Shown: in pieces, positions 13,774-20,809 of the stretch
Layout of the letters: each line of letters starts with the position of its first letter
How positions within the stretch are numbered: position 1 is the first letter of the stretch
NCBI GenBank assembly: GCA_964440265.1
Contig: CAYTRU010000012.1
Span: 1 to 25,618, forward strand
Reading direction: 5' to 3'
Length of the DNA: 25,618 nt
Origin: CAYMUN01 sp964440265
Lineage (GTDB): Bacteria; Patescibacteriota; Saccharimonadia; Saccharimonadales; UBA4665
Notes under the pieces: model-generated
Told to the model about the DNA's origin: nothing
Database searches by the model: none
Seen by the model: only the letters and a program-made list of their open reading frames with translations
Translations under genes and position numbers: made by a program

Positions 13774-14643
13774 ATGGCTAGCACGATAACCCTCAAACGT
13801 CGCATCGGCTCCGTGCGCAACACGCGGCAGATTACGAAGGCTATGCAGCTAGTCTCGGCCAGTAAGCTGCGTCGAGCGCAAGACTATGCGCAGCGTAGCC
13901 GGGATTATCGTGATCTAGCCTATGATCTTCTGAAGAAGTTGAATGCTATCAGCGAGGTCGAGCGCCAGCCGCTATTTCGCAAGCGGCCAATCAAGACGCG
14001 GCTATACATCGTGATTACCAGTAATACCGGCTTGGCCGGTGCCTACAATGCTAACATCTTAAAAATGCTAGTTAAAGCCGTACGGGCCGACGAAGCTGCC
14101 AAAACCCAGAGCCACGTCATCACCATCGGCAGTAAGGGCGCGCAGTTTGTGCGACGACTGACCGAGGTTGATCTGCGGGCTGTTTATACCGGCTTTGGTG
14201 ACCATCCAACCGCCAATGATGTCCGGCCACTACTCAACACCATTATCGACGAGTATAAAGCCGAGATCATCGACGAAGTCCATATCCTTTATACGCAATT
14301 TAAGTCTACTGTCACCCAGCTTCCGCAGGATCAAATCCTATTGCCTGCTCCTCTCCAGGATAGCCTAGAGAGTCTTCCACCACTTATTAGTAATTTCGAA
14401 CCCGATGTCGAGACCGTTGTCGACCAAGTTACTACTCGACTGATCGAAGCCCAGATCTGGCAGGCCGTCTTGGAAAGCCTGGCCTCTGAGCATGCCATGC
14501 GCATGATCGCTACTAAAAATGCTACCGACAATGCCAACGACCTGATTGATGACTACACCTTGGCGCTAAATACCGCCCGTCAGTCCGCTATCACCCAGGA
14601 ATTAGCCGAAATCAGTGGCGGCGCCGAGGCATTAAACGGATAA
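13774..14643 (+). CDS. atpG: ATP synthase F1 subunit gamma
   Basis: Gamma is the central rotor shaft. The 289-residue product has the conserved N-terminal helix ITLKRRIGSVRNTRQITKAMQLVSASKLRRAQ and the C-terminal helix block SEHAMRMIATKNATDNANDLIDDYTL with NTARQSAITQELAEI, which together form the coiled coil in the alpha-beta ring. The middle globular domain (IVITSNTGLAGAYNANI) is also typical. It follows atpA by 8 bases and precedes atpD by 18. Confidence 0.97.
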   Translation: MASTITLKRRIGSVRNTRQITKAMQLVSASKLRRAQDYAQRSRDYRDLAYDLLKKLNAISEVERQPLFRKRPIKTRLYIVITSNTGLAGAYNANILKMLVKAVRADEAAKTQSHVITIGSKGAQFVRRLTEVDLRAVYTGFGDHPTANDVRPLLNTIIDEYKAEIIDEVHILYTQFKSTVTQLPQDQILLPAPLQDSLESLPPLISNFEPDVETVVDQVTTRLIEAQIWQAVLESLASEHAMRMIATKNATDNANDLIDDYTLALNTARQSAITQELAEISGGAEALNG

Positions 14644-14661
14644 TTTAGAAGGAGATAACTT

Positions 14662-16119
14662 ATGGCGACAACTACCCACGACAAGACCAAGACCGGCAAG
14701 ATTACCCAGATTGTAGGCGTAGTGGTAGATGTCGAATTTTCGACTGATAATCTACCAGCGATTTATAACGCTTTAGAACTCCAGCTTGACGGCAATCTGT
14801 TAACACTGGAGGTCGCCCAGCATTTGAGTGAGTCGAGTGTCCGGGCGATTTCCCTCGGTTCAACCGATGGCCTGGAGCGTGGTACCGAAGTGACTGATAC
14901 CGGCGCTGCCATCAGTGTACCAATCGGTGATGCCACACTGGGCCGGATGTTCAACGTCACCGGCCAGCCAATTGATGGCAAGGAAGATAAGTTTACGGAG
15001 CGGGCCCCTATCCATCGGGCACCACCACCGCTCATCGACCAGTCCGGTTCCGTCGAGATCCTGGAAACCGGCATCAAAGTCATCGATCTGATCTGTCCGA
15101 TGGTCAAGGGCGGCAAAGCCGGCTTGTTTGCTGGTGCCGGTGTCGGCAAGACCGTTTTGATCCAGGAACTCATGAATAATATTGCCAAGTTTCACTCCGG
15201 CTATTCGGTCTTCACTGGTGTCGGTGAGCGGACTCGTGAGGGCAACGACCTCTACCACGAAATGGAAGAGTCGGGTGTGCTGAAAAACACTGCCTTGCTC
15301 TTTGGGCAGATGAACGAGCCGCCCGGCGCCCGGCTGCGCGTAGCACTCAGCGGACTGACTATTGCTGAAAGCTTCCGAGACAAGGGTAATGACGTGCTGT
15401 TGTTTATCGATAACATCTTTCGCTACACTCAGGCCGGTGCTGAGGTATCTGCCCTTTTAGGTCGTCTGCCCTCAGCTGTCGGCTACCAACCAAACTTGGC
15501 GCAGGAAATGGGTCAGCTCCAGGAGCGCATTACCTCGACTCATGATGGTTCAATTACCTCCGTGCAGGCTGTGTATGTACCCGCTGACGACTTTACCGAT
15601 CCTGCTCCCGCGACTACTTTTGCCCACCTCGATACTAGAATCTTGATGAGCCGGGCGCTAACCGAAATTGGCATCTATCCCGCTGTTGATGCCCTGGACA
15701 GTAGCTCGACTATCCTTGACCCCGAAATTGTCGGCGAAGATCACTACAATGTAGCCCGAGAAGTCCAGCGTGTGCTACAGCGTTACAAAGATCTCCAAGA
15801 CATCATCGCCATCCTCGGTATGGAAGAACTTTCGGAAGACGACAAGCAATTGGTGGGCCGGGCCCGGCGTATTCAGCGCTTCCTGAGTCAGCCGTTCTTC
15901 GTGGCTGAACAATTTACTAATAACCCTGGCCAGTACGTCAAATTGACTGACACCATCCAGGGCTTCAAAGAGATTTTGGATGGCAAGCATGATGATAAGC
16001 CCGAGAGTGCCTTTTACTTGAAAGGTGCTATCTCTGATGTCACCGGTGCTAAAACTGAAAAAGCTGACAAGGTCGAGGAGCTACCCACCAAAAAGCCTGA
16101 AACGGCCGGAGTCAGCTAG
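14662..16119 (+). CDS. atpD: ATP synthase F1 subunit beta
   Basis: Beta carries the catalytic sites. The 485-residue product has P-loop GAGVGKTV (158-165), catalytic glutamate E189 in GVGERTREGNDLYHEM, and Walker B VLLFIDNIFRYTQAG. The ALLGRLPSAVGYQP loop and a DELSEED-like lever (EELSEDD) complete the set. The C terminus has a Lys/Glu/Pro-rich tail of about 20 residues (EKADKVEELPTKKPETAG), a little longer than usual. AAGGAG at 14649-14654, 7 bases before the ATG, is the best ribosome site of the operon and fits a need for high beta output. Confidence 0.98.
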   Translation: MATTTHDKTKTGKITQIVGVVVDVEFSTDNLPAIYNALELQLDGNLLTLEVAQHLSESSVRAISLGSTDGLERGTEVTDTGAAISVPIGDATLGRMFNVTGQPIDGKEDKFTERAPIHRAPPPLIDQSGSVEILETGIKVIDLICPMVKGGKAGLFAGAGVGKTVLIQELMNNIAKFHSGYSVFTGVGERTREGNDLYHEMEESGVLKNTALLFGQMNEPPGARLRVALSGLTIAESFRDKGNDVLLFIDNIFRYTQAGAEVSALLGRLPSAVGYQPNLAQEMGQLQERITSTHDGSITSVQAVYVPADDFTDPAPATTFAHLDTRILMSRALTEIGIYPAVDALDSSSTILDPEIVGEDHYNVAREVQRVLQRYKDLQDIIAILGMEELSEDDKQLVGRARRIQRFLSQPFFVAEQFTNNPGQYVKLTDTIQGFKEILDGKHDDKPESAFYLKGAISDVTGAKTEKADKVEELPTKKPETAGVS

Positions 16120-16121
16120 AC

Positions 16122-16550
16122 GTGTTCCACTTCCAGTTGGTGGCTCTGAGCGGCAAGAAGTTTGACGAGGATGTCTATGAGGTTATTTTGCCGACGCTAG
16201 ACGGTGAAATTGGAGTCTTGCAGCACCATATGCCACTGGTGAGCGTGGCCATGACTGGCATCATTACCGTCCGGCGTAATCCGAAAGATAACGACGCCCA
16301 ACGAGAATATTTTGCCACCAATGGTGGAGTTATCGAAGTAGCAAACAATACCTTGCGCGTGTTAGTAGACGAGGCCGACCACGCTGACACTATCAATGAA
16401 GCCGAGGCTCAAAAAGCCTTGGAGCGCGCTCGTCAAATGAAGGCCGAGGCGAAAGACCAGGTCAGTTTGGAGCATGCTCAGGCGCTTATGGATCGCCATG
16501 TGGTTCGCTTGCAAGTTGCAGGTTTGAAGCGACGGCATCAAAAACGCTAG
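16122..16550 (+). CDS. atpC: ATP synthase F1 subunit epsilon
   Basis: Epsilon links gamma to the c-ring and can inhibit ATP hydrolysis through its C-terminal helices. The 142-residue product has the N-terminal beta sandwich (VYEVILPTLDGEIGVLQHHMPLVS, FATNGGVIEVANNTLRVLVDEAD) and a two-helix tail (INEAEAQKALERARQMKAEA onward). A basic end (LKRRHQKR) closes it. The start is GTG at 16122, two bases after the atpD stop. It is the last gene of the operon. No strong terminator follows directly; the nearest good one is at 16749-16772. Confidence 0.95.
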   Translation: MFHFQLVALSGKKFDEDVYEVILPTLDGEIGVLQHHMPLVSVAMTGIITVRRNPKDNDAQREYFATNGGVIEVANNTLRVLVDEADHADTINEAEAQKALERARQMKAEAKDQVSLEHAQALMDRHVVRLQVAGLKRRHQKR

Positions 16551-16705
16551 TCTACCGTCGGCTCTCGACAAACGACATACCTACTCATGATTTCTGGCAA
16601 ATTAGATTATGTTATACCCTTAGCAGTGTCTTAGAGCCATAGTAAAATTGGATACATAAAGTATATGTAATTAATATATTTTATATACCTATTTTTACAG
16701 TGACC

Positions 16706-16772
16706 TATAATAGCTGATAAAGCGGCACGACTCCCGTACGCCTCCCGCAAAACTCGTTTATCAGGAGTTTTT
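16706..16772 (+). ncRNA. candidate short structured RNA or attenuator-like 3' element
   Basis: In the spacer between atpC and ino1 a perfect TATAAT (16706-16711) could start a transcript near 16718 that ends at the terminator 16749-16772, about 55 bases. TGATAAA (16715-16721) is an exact complement of TTTATCA (16757-16763), and GCGG (16722-16725) of CCGC (16745-16748). The terminator arms AAAACTC/GAGTTTT cross the first pairing, so the two folds exclude each other or form a pseudoknot. If the start is at 16718 the outer stem loses three pairs, whereas read-through from atpC would contain all of it. No -35 is convincing. The AT-rich stretch 16640-16700 has another weak inverted repeat (GTATAT/ATATAC) and no gene. 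Confidence 0.3.
16749..16772. terminator. bidirectional terminator between the atp operon and ino1
   Basis: AAAACTC (16749-16755) and GAGTTTT (16765-16771) form a 7-bp stem with a 9-base loop and T runs on both strands. The ino1 stop codon (plus-strand TCA, 16761-16763) lies in the loop, so the element is part coding. Confidence 0.6.
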
Positions 16773-17900
16773 GATCTGTTTTTTGACGGTGGCGGTGATG
16801 TCGCGGCGGGCGAAGGCTTCGCATTCGGCTTTGGCTTCATGGTACATCATCTGCAAGGGCGGGGTTTTCTGCGTCCAGGCGCTCGGGCCTCGCAGGGCAC
16901 CGACGACGCCGAGTTCGCGCGCTACCTGCAGGTAGCGAATAGCATCGATAACTACTCCAGAGCTATTCTCAGAATCTTGTACCGAAAGTTTGATATCGAG
17001 AGTCACGGGTGCATCGCCAAAGCCTCGCAAACGTAAGTTAAAGTACGCGACTTTATTATCTTCGAGATAGGGTAAATACGTGCTGGGGCCAGCGAACAGG
17101 CTATTCTCGGCTACAGGAATGCCGCGAATATCGTTCTGGGCACGGATGACGTTTTCTTTTGATTGCTTCTTGGAGGCTAAGCGAGAGTGCACCATCATAT
17201 TGTTAAAGTCAGTGTTACCACCGATGTTGATTTGTTGATGAAAATCGACGGTAAAACCACGGTCAAAGGCCAGTTCCTGCAGTACCTGTGATAAGACACT
17301 AGCCCCAAAGGCGCTGCGCATATCATCGCCGATGAGGGGCAAACCAGCTTTGATGAACTTCTTTTCCCATGCCGGTTCACTGGCAATAAACACCGGGATA
17401 CAGTTTAGAAAAGCCACGTGGGCATCGATGGCAGCTTGAGCAAAAAATTCGGTGGCAGCCTGCGAGCCGACCGGCAAATAATTTATAAGAATATCTGCAC
17501 CGCTGTCCGCGAGGACTTGCGCGATAGTAACTGGCGCTTCAGCGGAGACCCGAAAGCCTTGATCTTCCGGCTGCGCTAGCATGTAGTCTGACACGCCGTC
17601 CAGAGCTGGAGCCATTTGAACTACAGGTCCGGCGGGTACCTCGGCCATAAAAACTCGGGCACAGTTGGGGCGAGCAAAGATTGCCTCGCCTAAGGGCTTG
17701 CCGACTTTACGCGGATCGACATCGAAGGCAGCGACAATCTCTATATCGCTCGGCCGATAACCACCGATATCGGCAAACATAATACCCGGAATCTGGTCAC
17801 CGCTCTGTCCTTTGTAGTAGGCTAGACCTTGATAGAGCGACGAGCAACAGTTGCCCACCCCAGCGATTGCCACTTTTATAGTAGATTTCTTATGACTCAC
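16761..17900 (-). CDS. ino1: myo-inositol-1-phosphate synthase, prokaryotic type
   Basis: This NAD-dependent enzyme turns glucose 6-phosphate into 1D-myo-inositol 3-phosphate, the entry to inositol lipids and thiols. The 379-residue product has the NAD motif VAIAGVGNCCSSLYQGL and the DVDPRKVG block. The active-site blocks NYLPVGSQAATEFFAQAAIDA, PVFIASEPAWEKKF, LIGDDMRSAFGASVL, QINIGGNTDFNNM and LDIKLSVQDSENSSGVVIDAIR follow. All resemble the shorter actinobacterial/archaeal Ino1 rather than the long eukaryotic form. The start is GTG at 17900, chosen because no in-frame ATG exists upstream and the fold begins ten residues later. A TTGAAA/TATGAT promoter lies upstream, its -35 inside a palindrome. 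The C-terminal stop lies in a terminator loop. Confidence 0.93.
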   Translation of the reverse strand: MSHKKSTIKVAIAGVGNCCSSLYQGLAYYKGQSGDQIPGIMFADIGGYRPSDIEIVAAFDVDPRKVGKPLGEAIFARPNCARVFMAEVPAGPVVQMAPALDGVSDYMLAQPEDQGFRVSAEAPVTIAQVLADSGADILINYLPVGSQAATEFFAQAAIDAHVAFLNCIPVFIASEPAWEKKFIKAGLPLIGDDMRSAFGASVLSQVLQELAFDRGFTVDFHQQINIGGNTDFNNMMVHSRLASKKQSKENVIRAQNDIRGIPVAENSLFAGPSTYLPYLEDNKVAYFNLRLRGFGDAPVTLDIKLSVQDSENSSGVVIDAIRYLQVARELGVVGALRGPSAWTQKTPPLQMMYHEAKAECEAFARRDITATVKKQIKNS

Positions 17901-17932
17901 ACGAACCGTTCGAAGCCTTAGACATACTGACT

Positions 17933-17961
17933 ATCATACTCTGGCTGGGCCGTGTTTTCAA
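17933..17961 (-). promoter_or_regulatory. promoter of ino1
   Basis: On the minus strand TTGAAA (17961-17956), a 17-base spacer and TATGAT (17938-17933) form a good promoter. The start near 17926 gives a leader of about 26 bases to the GTG. An out-of-frame ATG in this leader opens an 11-codon frame ending in TAA just past the ino1 start, probably chance. Confidence 0.55.
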
Positions 17962-17966
17962 AACAC
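17952..17966. promoter_or_regulatory. palindrome over the ino1 -35, possible operator
   Basis: GTGTTTT and AAAACAC are exact 7-base arms around a single C. The -35 hexamer of ino1 lies within this palindrome, so a dimeric repressor bound here would block the promoter. Part of the right arm is shared with the mscL terminator, which offers another reason for the repeat. Confidence 0.4.
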
Positions 17967-17986
17967 CCCCTAACCTTCTTGAGGGT
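17960..17986 (-). terminator. terminator of mscL
   Basis: On the minus strand ACCCTC (17986-17981) pairs with GGGGGT (17970-17965) around a 10-base loop with one G-U pair, followed by GTTTT. It lies 34 bases after the mscL stop and directly before the ino1 promoter. Confidence 0.5.
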
Positions 17987-18020
17987 CTATGGCAAAAATA
18001 GTTGCCGGTTTTTACTGATG

Positions 18021-18425
18021 TTATTTGAGTTTAGCGGTACAAAAGGCGCAGCGCGAGGCAGCTTTCGGTATCTCGCTTAAGCATTCAGGACACTTTTTCT
18101 CGGAAGGGTCTTCGGTGTCTTTTGTCCGATTGGTGTAAGCGACTAACTTATTGAGTGGTTGCACGACGCAGAAGAACACGACGCCGGCAACTAGTAAAAA
18201 TGACACCACGGCATTTAAAAAATCACCGTACATAAACTTACTATGGTGAATCGTAAAGTAGAGGTTGGAAAAATCTGGTTTACCACCGATAGCGGCGATC
18301 AGCGGCGTCACTAGATCCTTCACCAGCGATGTGACGATACCACTAAAAGCTGCCCCAATAAGTACGGCGACAGCCAAGTCGACGACATTGCCTCGGAGGA
18401 TAAATTTCTTAAAATCTTTCAGCAT
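18021..18425 (-). CDS. mscL: large-conductance mechanosensitive channel MscL with zinc-ribbon tail
   Basis: MscL opens under membrane tension to release solutes during osmotic downshock. The 134-residue product has the amphipathic N-terminal helix and first membrane helix FKKFILRGNVVDLAVAVLIGAAFSGIVTSLV, the periplasmic loop, and the second helix (about 69-92, FLNAVVSFLLVAGVVFF). VVQPLNKLVAY follows. After a charged linker the C terminus has C112-P-E-C115 and C126-A-F-C129, a short zinc-ribbon pattern in place of the simple helical bundle of E. coli MscL. Its own promoter lies in the 58-base gap after the ATP-grasp gene. No Shine-Dalgarno sequence is seen before the ATG. Confidence 0.95.
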   Translation of the reverse strand: MLKDFKKFILRGNVVDLAVAVLIGAAFSGIVTSLVKDLVTPLIAAIGGKPDFSNLYFTIHHSKFMYGDFLNAVVSFLLVAGVVFFCVVQPLNKLVAYTNRTKDTEDPSEKKCPECLSEIPKAASRCAFCTAKLK

Positions 18426-18446
18426 ACTGTAGCTCGCATAACGAAC

Positions 18447-18475
18447 ATTATAATATCAAAAAGACAAAAATACAA
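18447..18475 (-). promoter_or_regulatory. promoter of mscL
   Basis: On the minus strand TTGTAT (18475-18470), a 17-base spacer and a perfect TATAAT (18452-18447) lie in the gap after the ATP-grasp gene. The start near 18440 leaves a leader of about 15 bases without a ribosome site. Confidence 0.6.
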
Positions 18476-18483
18476 TCAAAAAG

Positions 18484-19785
18484 CTACGAGGTTATCTGCT
18501 CAAGCACTTGTGATGTCACGCCGACGTCTAAGAGTTGAGCGGCGCGCTCACGGAGCTGCTCTTCGCTAGTGTACGATAAAGCTGCGTTGAATCTCCAGCA
18601 ATCACCGTGTCGACTAAGGGCGATTAGCTGAAGAAATTTATCGTTACTAGCACGACCGGCGTTAGGTAGTAGACAGGCTTCGAGTTCTGCGCGACTGCCG
18701 GTGAGTTCGCCACTAAAGCAGATAAGTGGGGCACGAATGGTCTTATTGGCGACTAAAAAATGATAGGCGCAGGTGGCAGTCATGCGGAAATTGCCATCGA
18801 TAAAATAGCAGGTACCTTGGGCATCAACCAGTACATCAACACAGCCGACTCCATACCAGCCCATTTCGCGTATCTTGACGAGTAGCTCGTCTTTCATATA
18901 GTGTTTGACTTCCGCTAACTCCTCAGGAAAGTCAGTGGTGCGGATGGCAGCTCCGATGTATTCGCCTGCGGCCGTTGTGAGCTGTTCACTGACCCCAAGA
19001 AAATCTATAGGCATATCTGGGGAGTGAGGAACGCCAAAATGGACGGCGTAATTTTTGTGAGCCACAATGTACTGTTCCATTAACACAGTGCCGCCTAGAT
19101 CACCTAGGGCTTGGGCTGCGGCTTCAGCGTCTTTGGCATTTAGGCAGATATATACACCATCACCCGAGCTAGATGAGGAGGCTTTCGCGACGTACGGCGG
19201 ATTAAATTTTGTATAATTTTTGGCAAATTCACTACCACTGCTGAAAGTAGCTAGCCGGGCTGGCAAGAATTTTTTTGTAACAAACTGGGCCATGTTATTT
19301 TTGTCATTTAGGTAATTTATCAGTTTGGCTGGAATCTGGTAGATGTCATTCATCTTTTCACCGGAAAAGGGCTGAGCCATGACTAAGTTGTTGTCTTTAA
19401 TTGAGCTGAGCAGAGCATCTTTGATGACATGATCGCGGTTGATACCTTTCAGGCTCGGGCCGATTTCCTTTGGCAATAAGAGGATTCGATGCTGATCTAG
19501 TTGCGGGATAGCAAACTTTTCCAGCAATTCTTTGTCAAGGATTGGTGGGTTAGTGGCCGCAAAGCCCACCACTGACACATGCTCACCCGCACAACTCATA
19601 ACTCGCTCGGCTACAAGCTCCTCGACAGCCGGCGGGACACGATTTAGAAAGCCGGAGTCTTCACCAGCTGGATAGCCATAAAAATATTGTGTGCCGACTG
19701 GAAAGTATGTCGACAAGGAGATACTCTTTCGAGATCTATTGCTTCGAAAAGAAGCCCGACTCGGTGTGCTTGAACTTAGCGCCAT
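18484..19785 (-). CDS. ATP-grasp domain protein, substrate unknown
   Basis: ATP-grasp enzymes activate a carboxylate with ATP and join it to an amine or thiol. The 433-residue product has a Ser/Arg-rich N terminus (1-25) and a preATP-like part (26-165). The ATP-grasp fold (about 165-375) carries PPYVAKASSSSSGDGVYI (K201 and a flexible Ser-rich loop), TVLMEQYIV (adenine-binding strand and hinge, about 233-241) and CYFIDGNFRMTATC (D330, N332, R334 as metal and phosphate ligands). I do not recognise a named family. A good ribosome site, AGGAG at 19795-19791, is 5 bases from the ATG. It is divergent from the aquaporin gene and upstream of mscL. A peptide- or carboxylate-ligase role is inferred from the fold alone. 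Confidence 0.85.
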   Translation of the reverse strand: MALSSSTPSRASFRSNRSRKSISLSTYFPVGTQYFYGYPAGEDSGFLNRVPPAVEELVAERVMSCAGEHVSVVGFAATNPPILDKELLEKFAIPQLDQHRILLLPKEIGPSLKGINRDHVIKDALLSSIKDNNLVMAQPFSGEKMNDIYQIPAKLINYLNDKNNMAQFVTKKFLPARLATFSSGSEFAKNYTKFNPPYVAKASSSSSGDGVYICLNAKDAEAAAQALGDLGGTVLMEQYIVAHKNYAVHFGVPHSPDMPIDFLGVSEQLTTAAGEYIGAAIRTTDFPEELAEVKHYMKDELLVKIREMGWYGVGCVDVLVDAQGTCYFIDGNFRMTATCAYHFLVANKTIRAPLICFSGELTGSRAELEACLLPNAGRASNDKFLQLIALSRHGDCWRFNAALSYTSEEQLRERAAQLLDVGVTSQVLEQITS

Positions 19786-19815
19786 ACACTCTCCTACTAG
19801 AAAACCAGTGCGTAA

Positions 19816-19828
19816 TGTTTATTAAACA
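19816..19828. repeat. short inverted repeat in the divergent ATP-grasp/aquaporin region
   Basis: TGTTTA and TAAACA are exact 6-base arms around one T. The repeat lies about 30 bases upstream of the ATP-grasp ATG and could be an operator, but short AT-rich palindromes are common by chance. Confidence 0.25.
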
Positions 19829-19882
19829 ATGAACTTAGCGTACTACCATTTTAAGGTAAGTTAGGTAAAAATGCTAACACTC

Positions 19883-19911
19883 TTTACAAAGTTGAGACTT
19901 CACGGTACTCT
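19883..19911 (+). promoter_or_regulatory. promoter of the aquaporin gene
   Basis: TTTACA (19883-19888), a 17-base spacer and TACTCT (19906-19911) fit a housekeeping promoter. The start near 19918 gives a leader of about 24 bases that includes a strong ribosome site. Confidence 0.5.
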
Positions 19912-19928
19912 TATGACATCAATTAAGT

Positions 19929-19933
19929 GGAGG
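19929..19933 (+). promoter_or_regulatory. ribosome binding site deciding the aquaporin start
   Basis: GGAGG is 8 bases before the ATG at 19942. An alternative in-frame GTG at 19927 would place this site inside the gene, so the ATG is the better start. Confidence 0.65.
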
Positions 19934-19941
19934 TTCCAAGA

Positions 19942-20757
19942 ATGTTTGGAAAACGTAAAGTAGCCGCCATCGTCGCGGAATTTTTAGGTACAGGCGTATT
20001 GACGCTATTGATTTTGAGTATCCAGCGAACACAGTTCGGCATACCCTTGTTTGTTGGGCTAACAGCTGGGGCGGCAGTGGTAGTGTTGACTTTTGCCATT
20101 GGTGCGCTCTCGGGAGCTCACTTGAACCCCGCTATTACTGTCGGCATGTGGACGGCTCGCAAGACGCCCACGCTCACAGCTTTGTGTTACATAGTTATGC
20201 AGTTCTTGGGTGCTTACTGTGCCTACCTGCTCTATCGCTACTTAGTGACAGATAATCCCAATACACTACCGATTCTGCAATCGTTCAAAGAGCATGTCGA
20301 TACTCACTTTCAGGCACGTGTACTGATATCTGAGATGGTTGGCACAGCTATTTTTGCCTTTGCGGTAGCTAGCACGGTATATCAGCGGTTTACCACAGCA
20401 ATGTCAGCAGCGGTGTCTGGTTTGGCCTACGCTATCGGTATTATCGCGGCTGGTACCATCACTATCAATATGCTAACCATGGGCTTGCTTAATCCGGCGG
20501 TTGTTCTCGGCGAGCATAACTGGATCTGGACTACCTATGTGCTTGGTCCGGTTCTCGGTGCAGTCATAGGTATAAACTTGTACGGCTTGCTGTTTGCAGA
20601 GTCAGAACCGGTAGCAGCCGCTGCAGCAGTGACCACTGTGACTGTAGCGCCCGTGGTAGCCCGTGCCAGCAAGCCAGCCCGTAGTAAAAGCGCTGCGGTT
20701 ACCACTACTACTAAGAAGGCATCAGTCAAAAAGAAGCCAGCTCGCGCTAAGAAATAG
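19942..20757 (+). CDS. aquaporin / MIP family channel with atypical filter and basic tail
   Basis: MIP channels pass water, glycerol or other small neutral solutes. The 271-residue product has six predicted membrane helices. The two half-helix motifs are SGAHLNPAITVG (NPA 62-64) and MGLLNPAVVLGEH (NPA 184-186). The residue after the second NPA is Val187, where nearly all family members have the selectivity-filter arginine, so the pore is probably wider and less polar. After the last helix a tail of about 50 residues (222-271) is rich in Ala, Val, Thr, Lys and Pro and ends AKK, like a histone H1 tail; it would lie in the cytoplasm. Specificity is unclear; small uncharged metabolites are possible. 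It neighbours mscL and is divergent from the ATP-grasp gene. Confidence 0.9.
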   Translation: MFGKRKVAAIVAEFLGTGVLTLLILSIQRTQFGIPLFVGLTAGAAVVVLTFAIGALSGAHLNPAITVGMWTARKTPTLTALCYIVMQFLGAYCAYLLYRYLVTDNPNTLPILQSFKEHVDTHFQARVLISEMVGTAIFAFAVASTVYQRFTTAMSAAVSGLAYAIGIIAAGTITINMLTMGLLNPAVVLGEHNWIWTTYVLGPVLGAVIGINLYGLLFAESEPVAAAAAVTTVTVAPVVARASKPARSKSAAVTTTTKKASVKKKPARAKK

Positions 20758-20809
20758 CTGATTCTGTTTCTGGAGGAGGCAGCGCAACTTCTCGTTCGGA
20801 CGATCCAAG

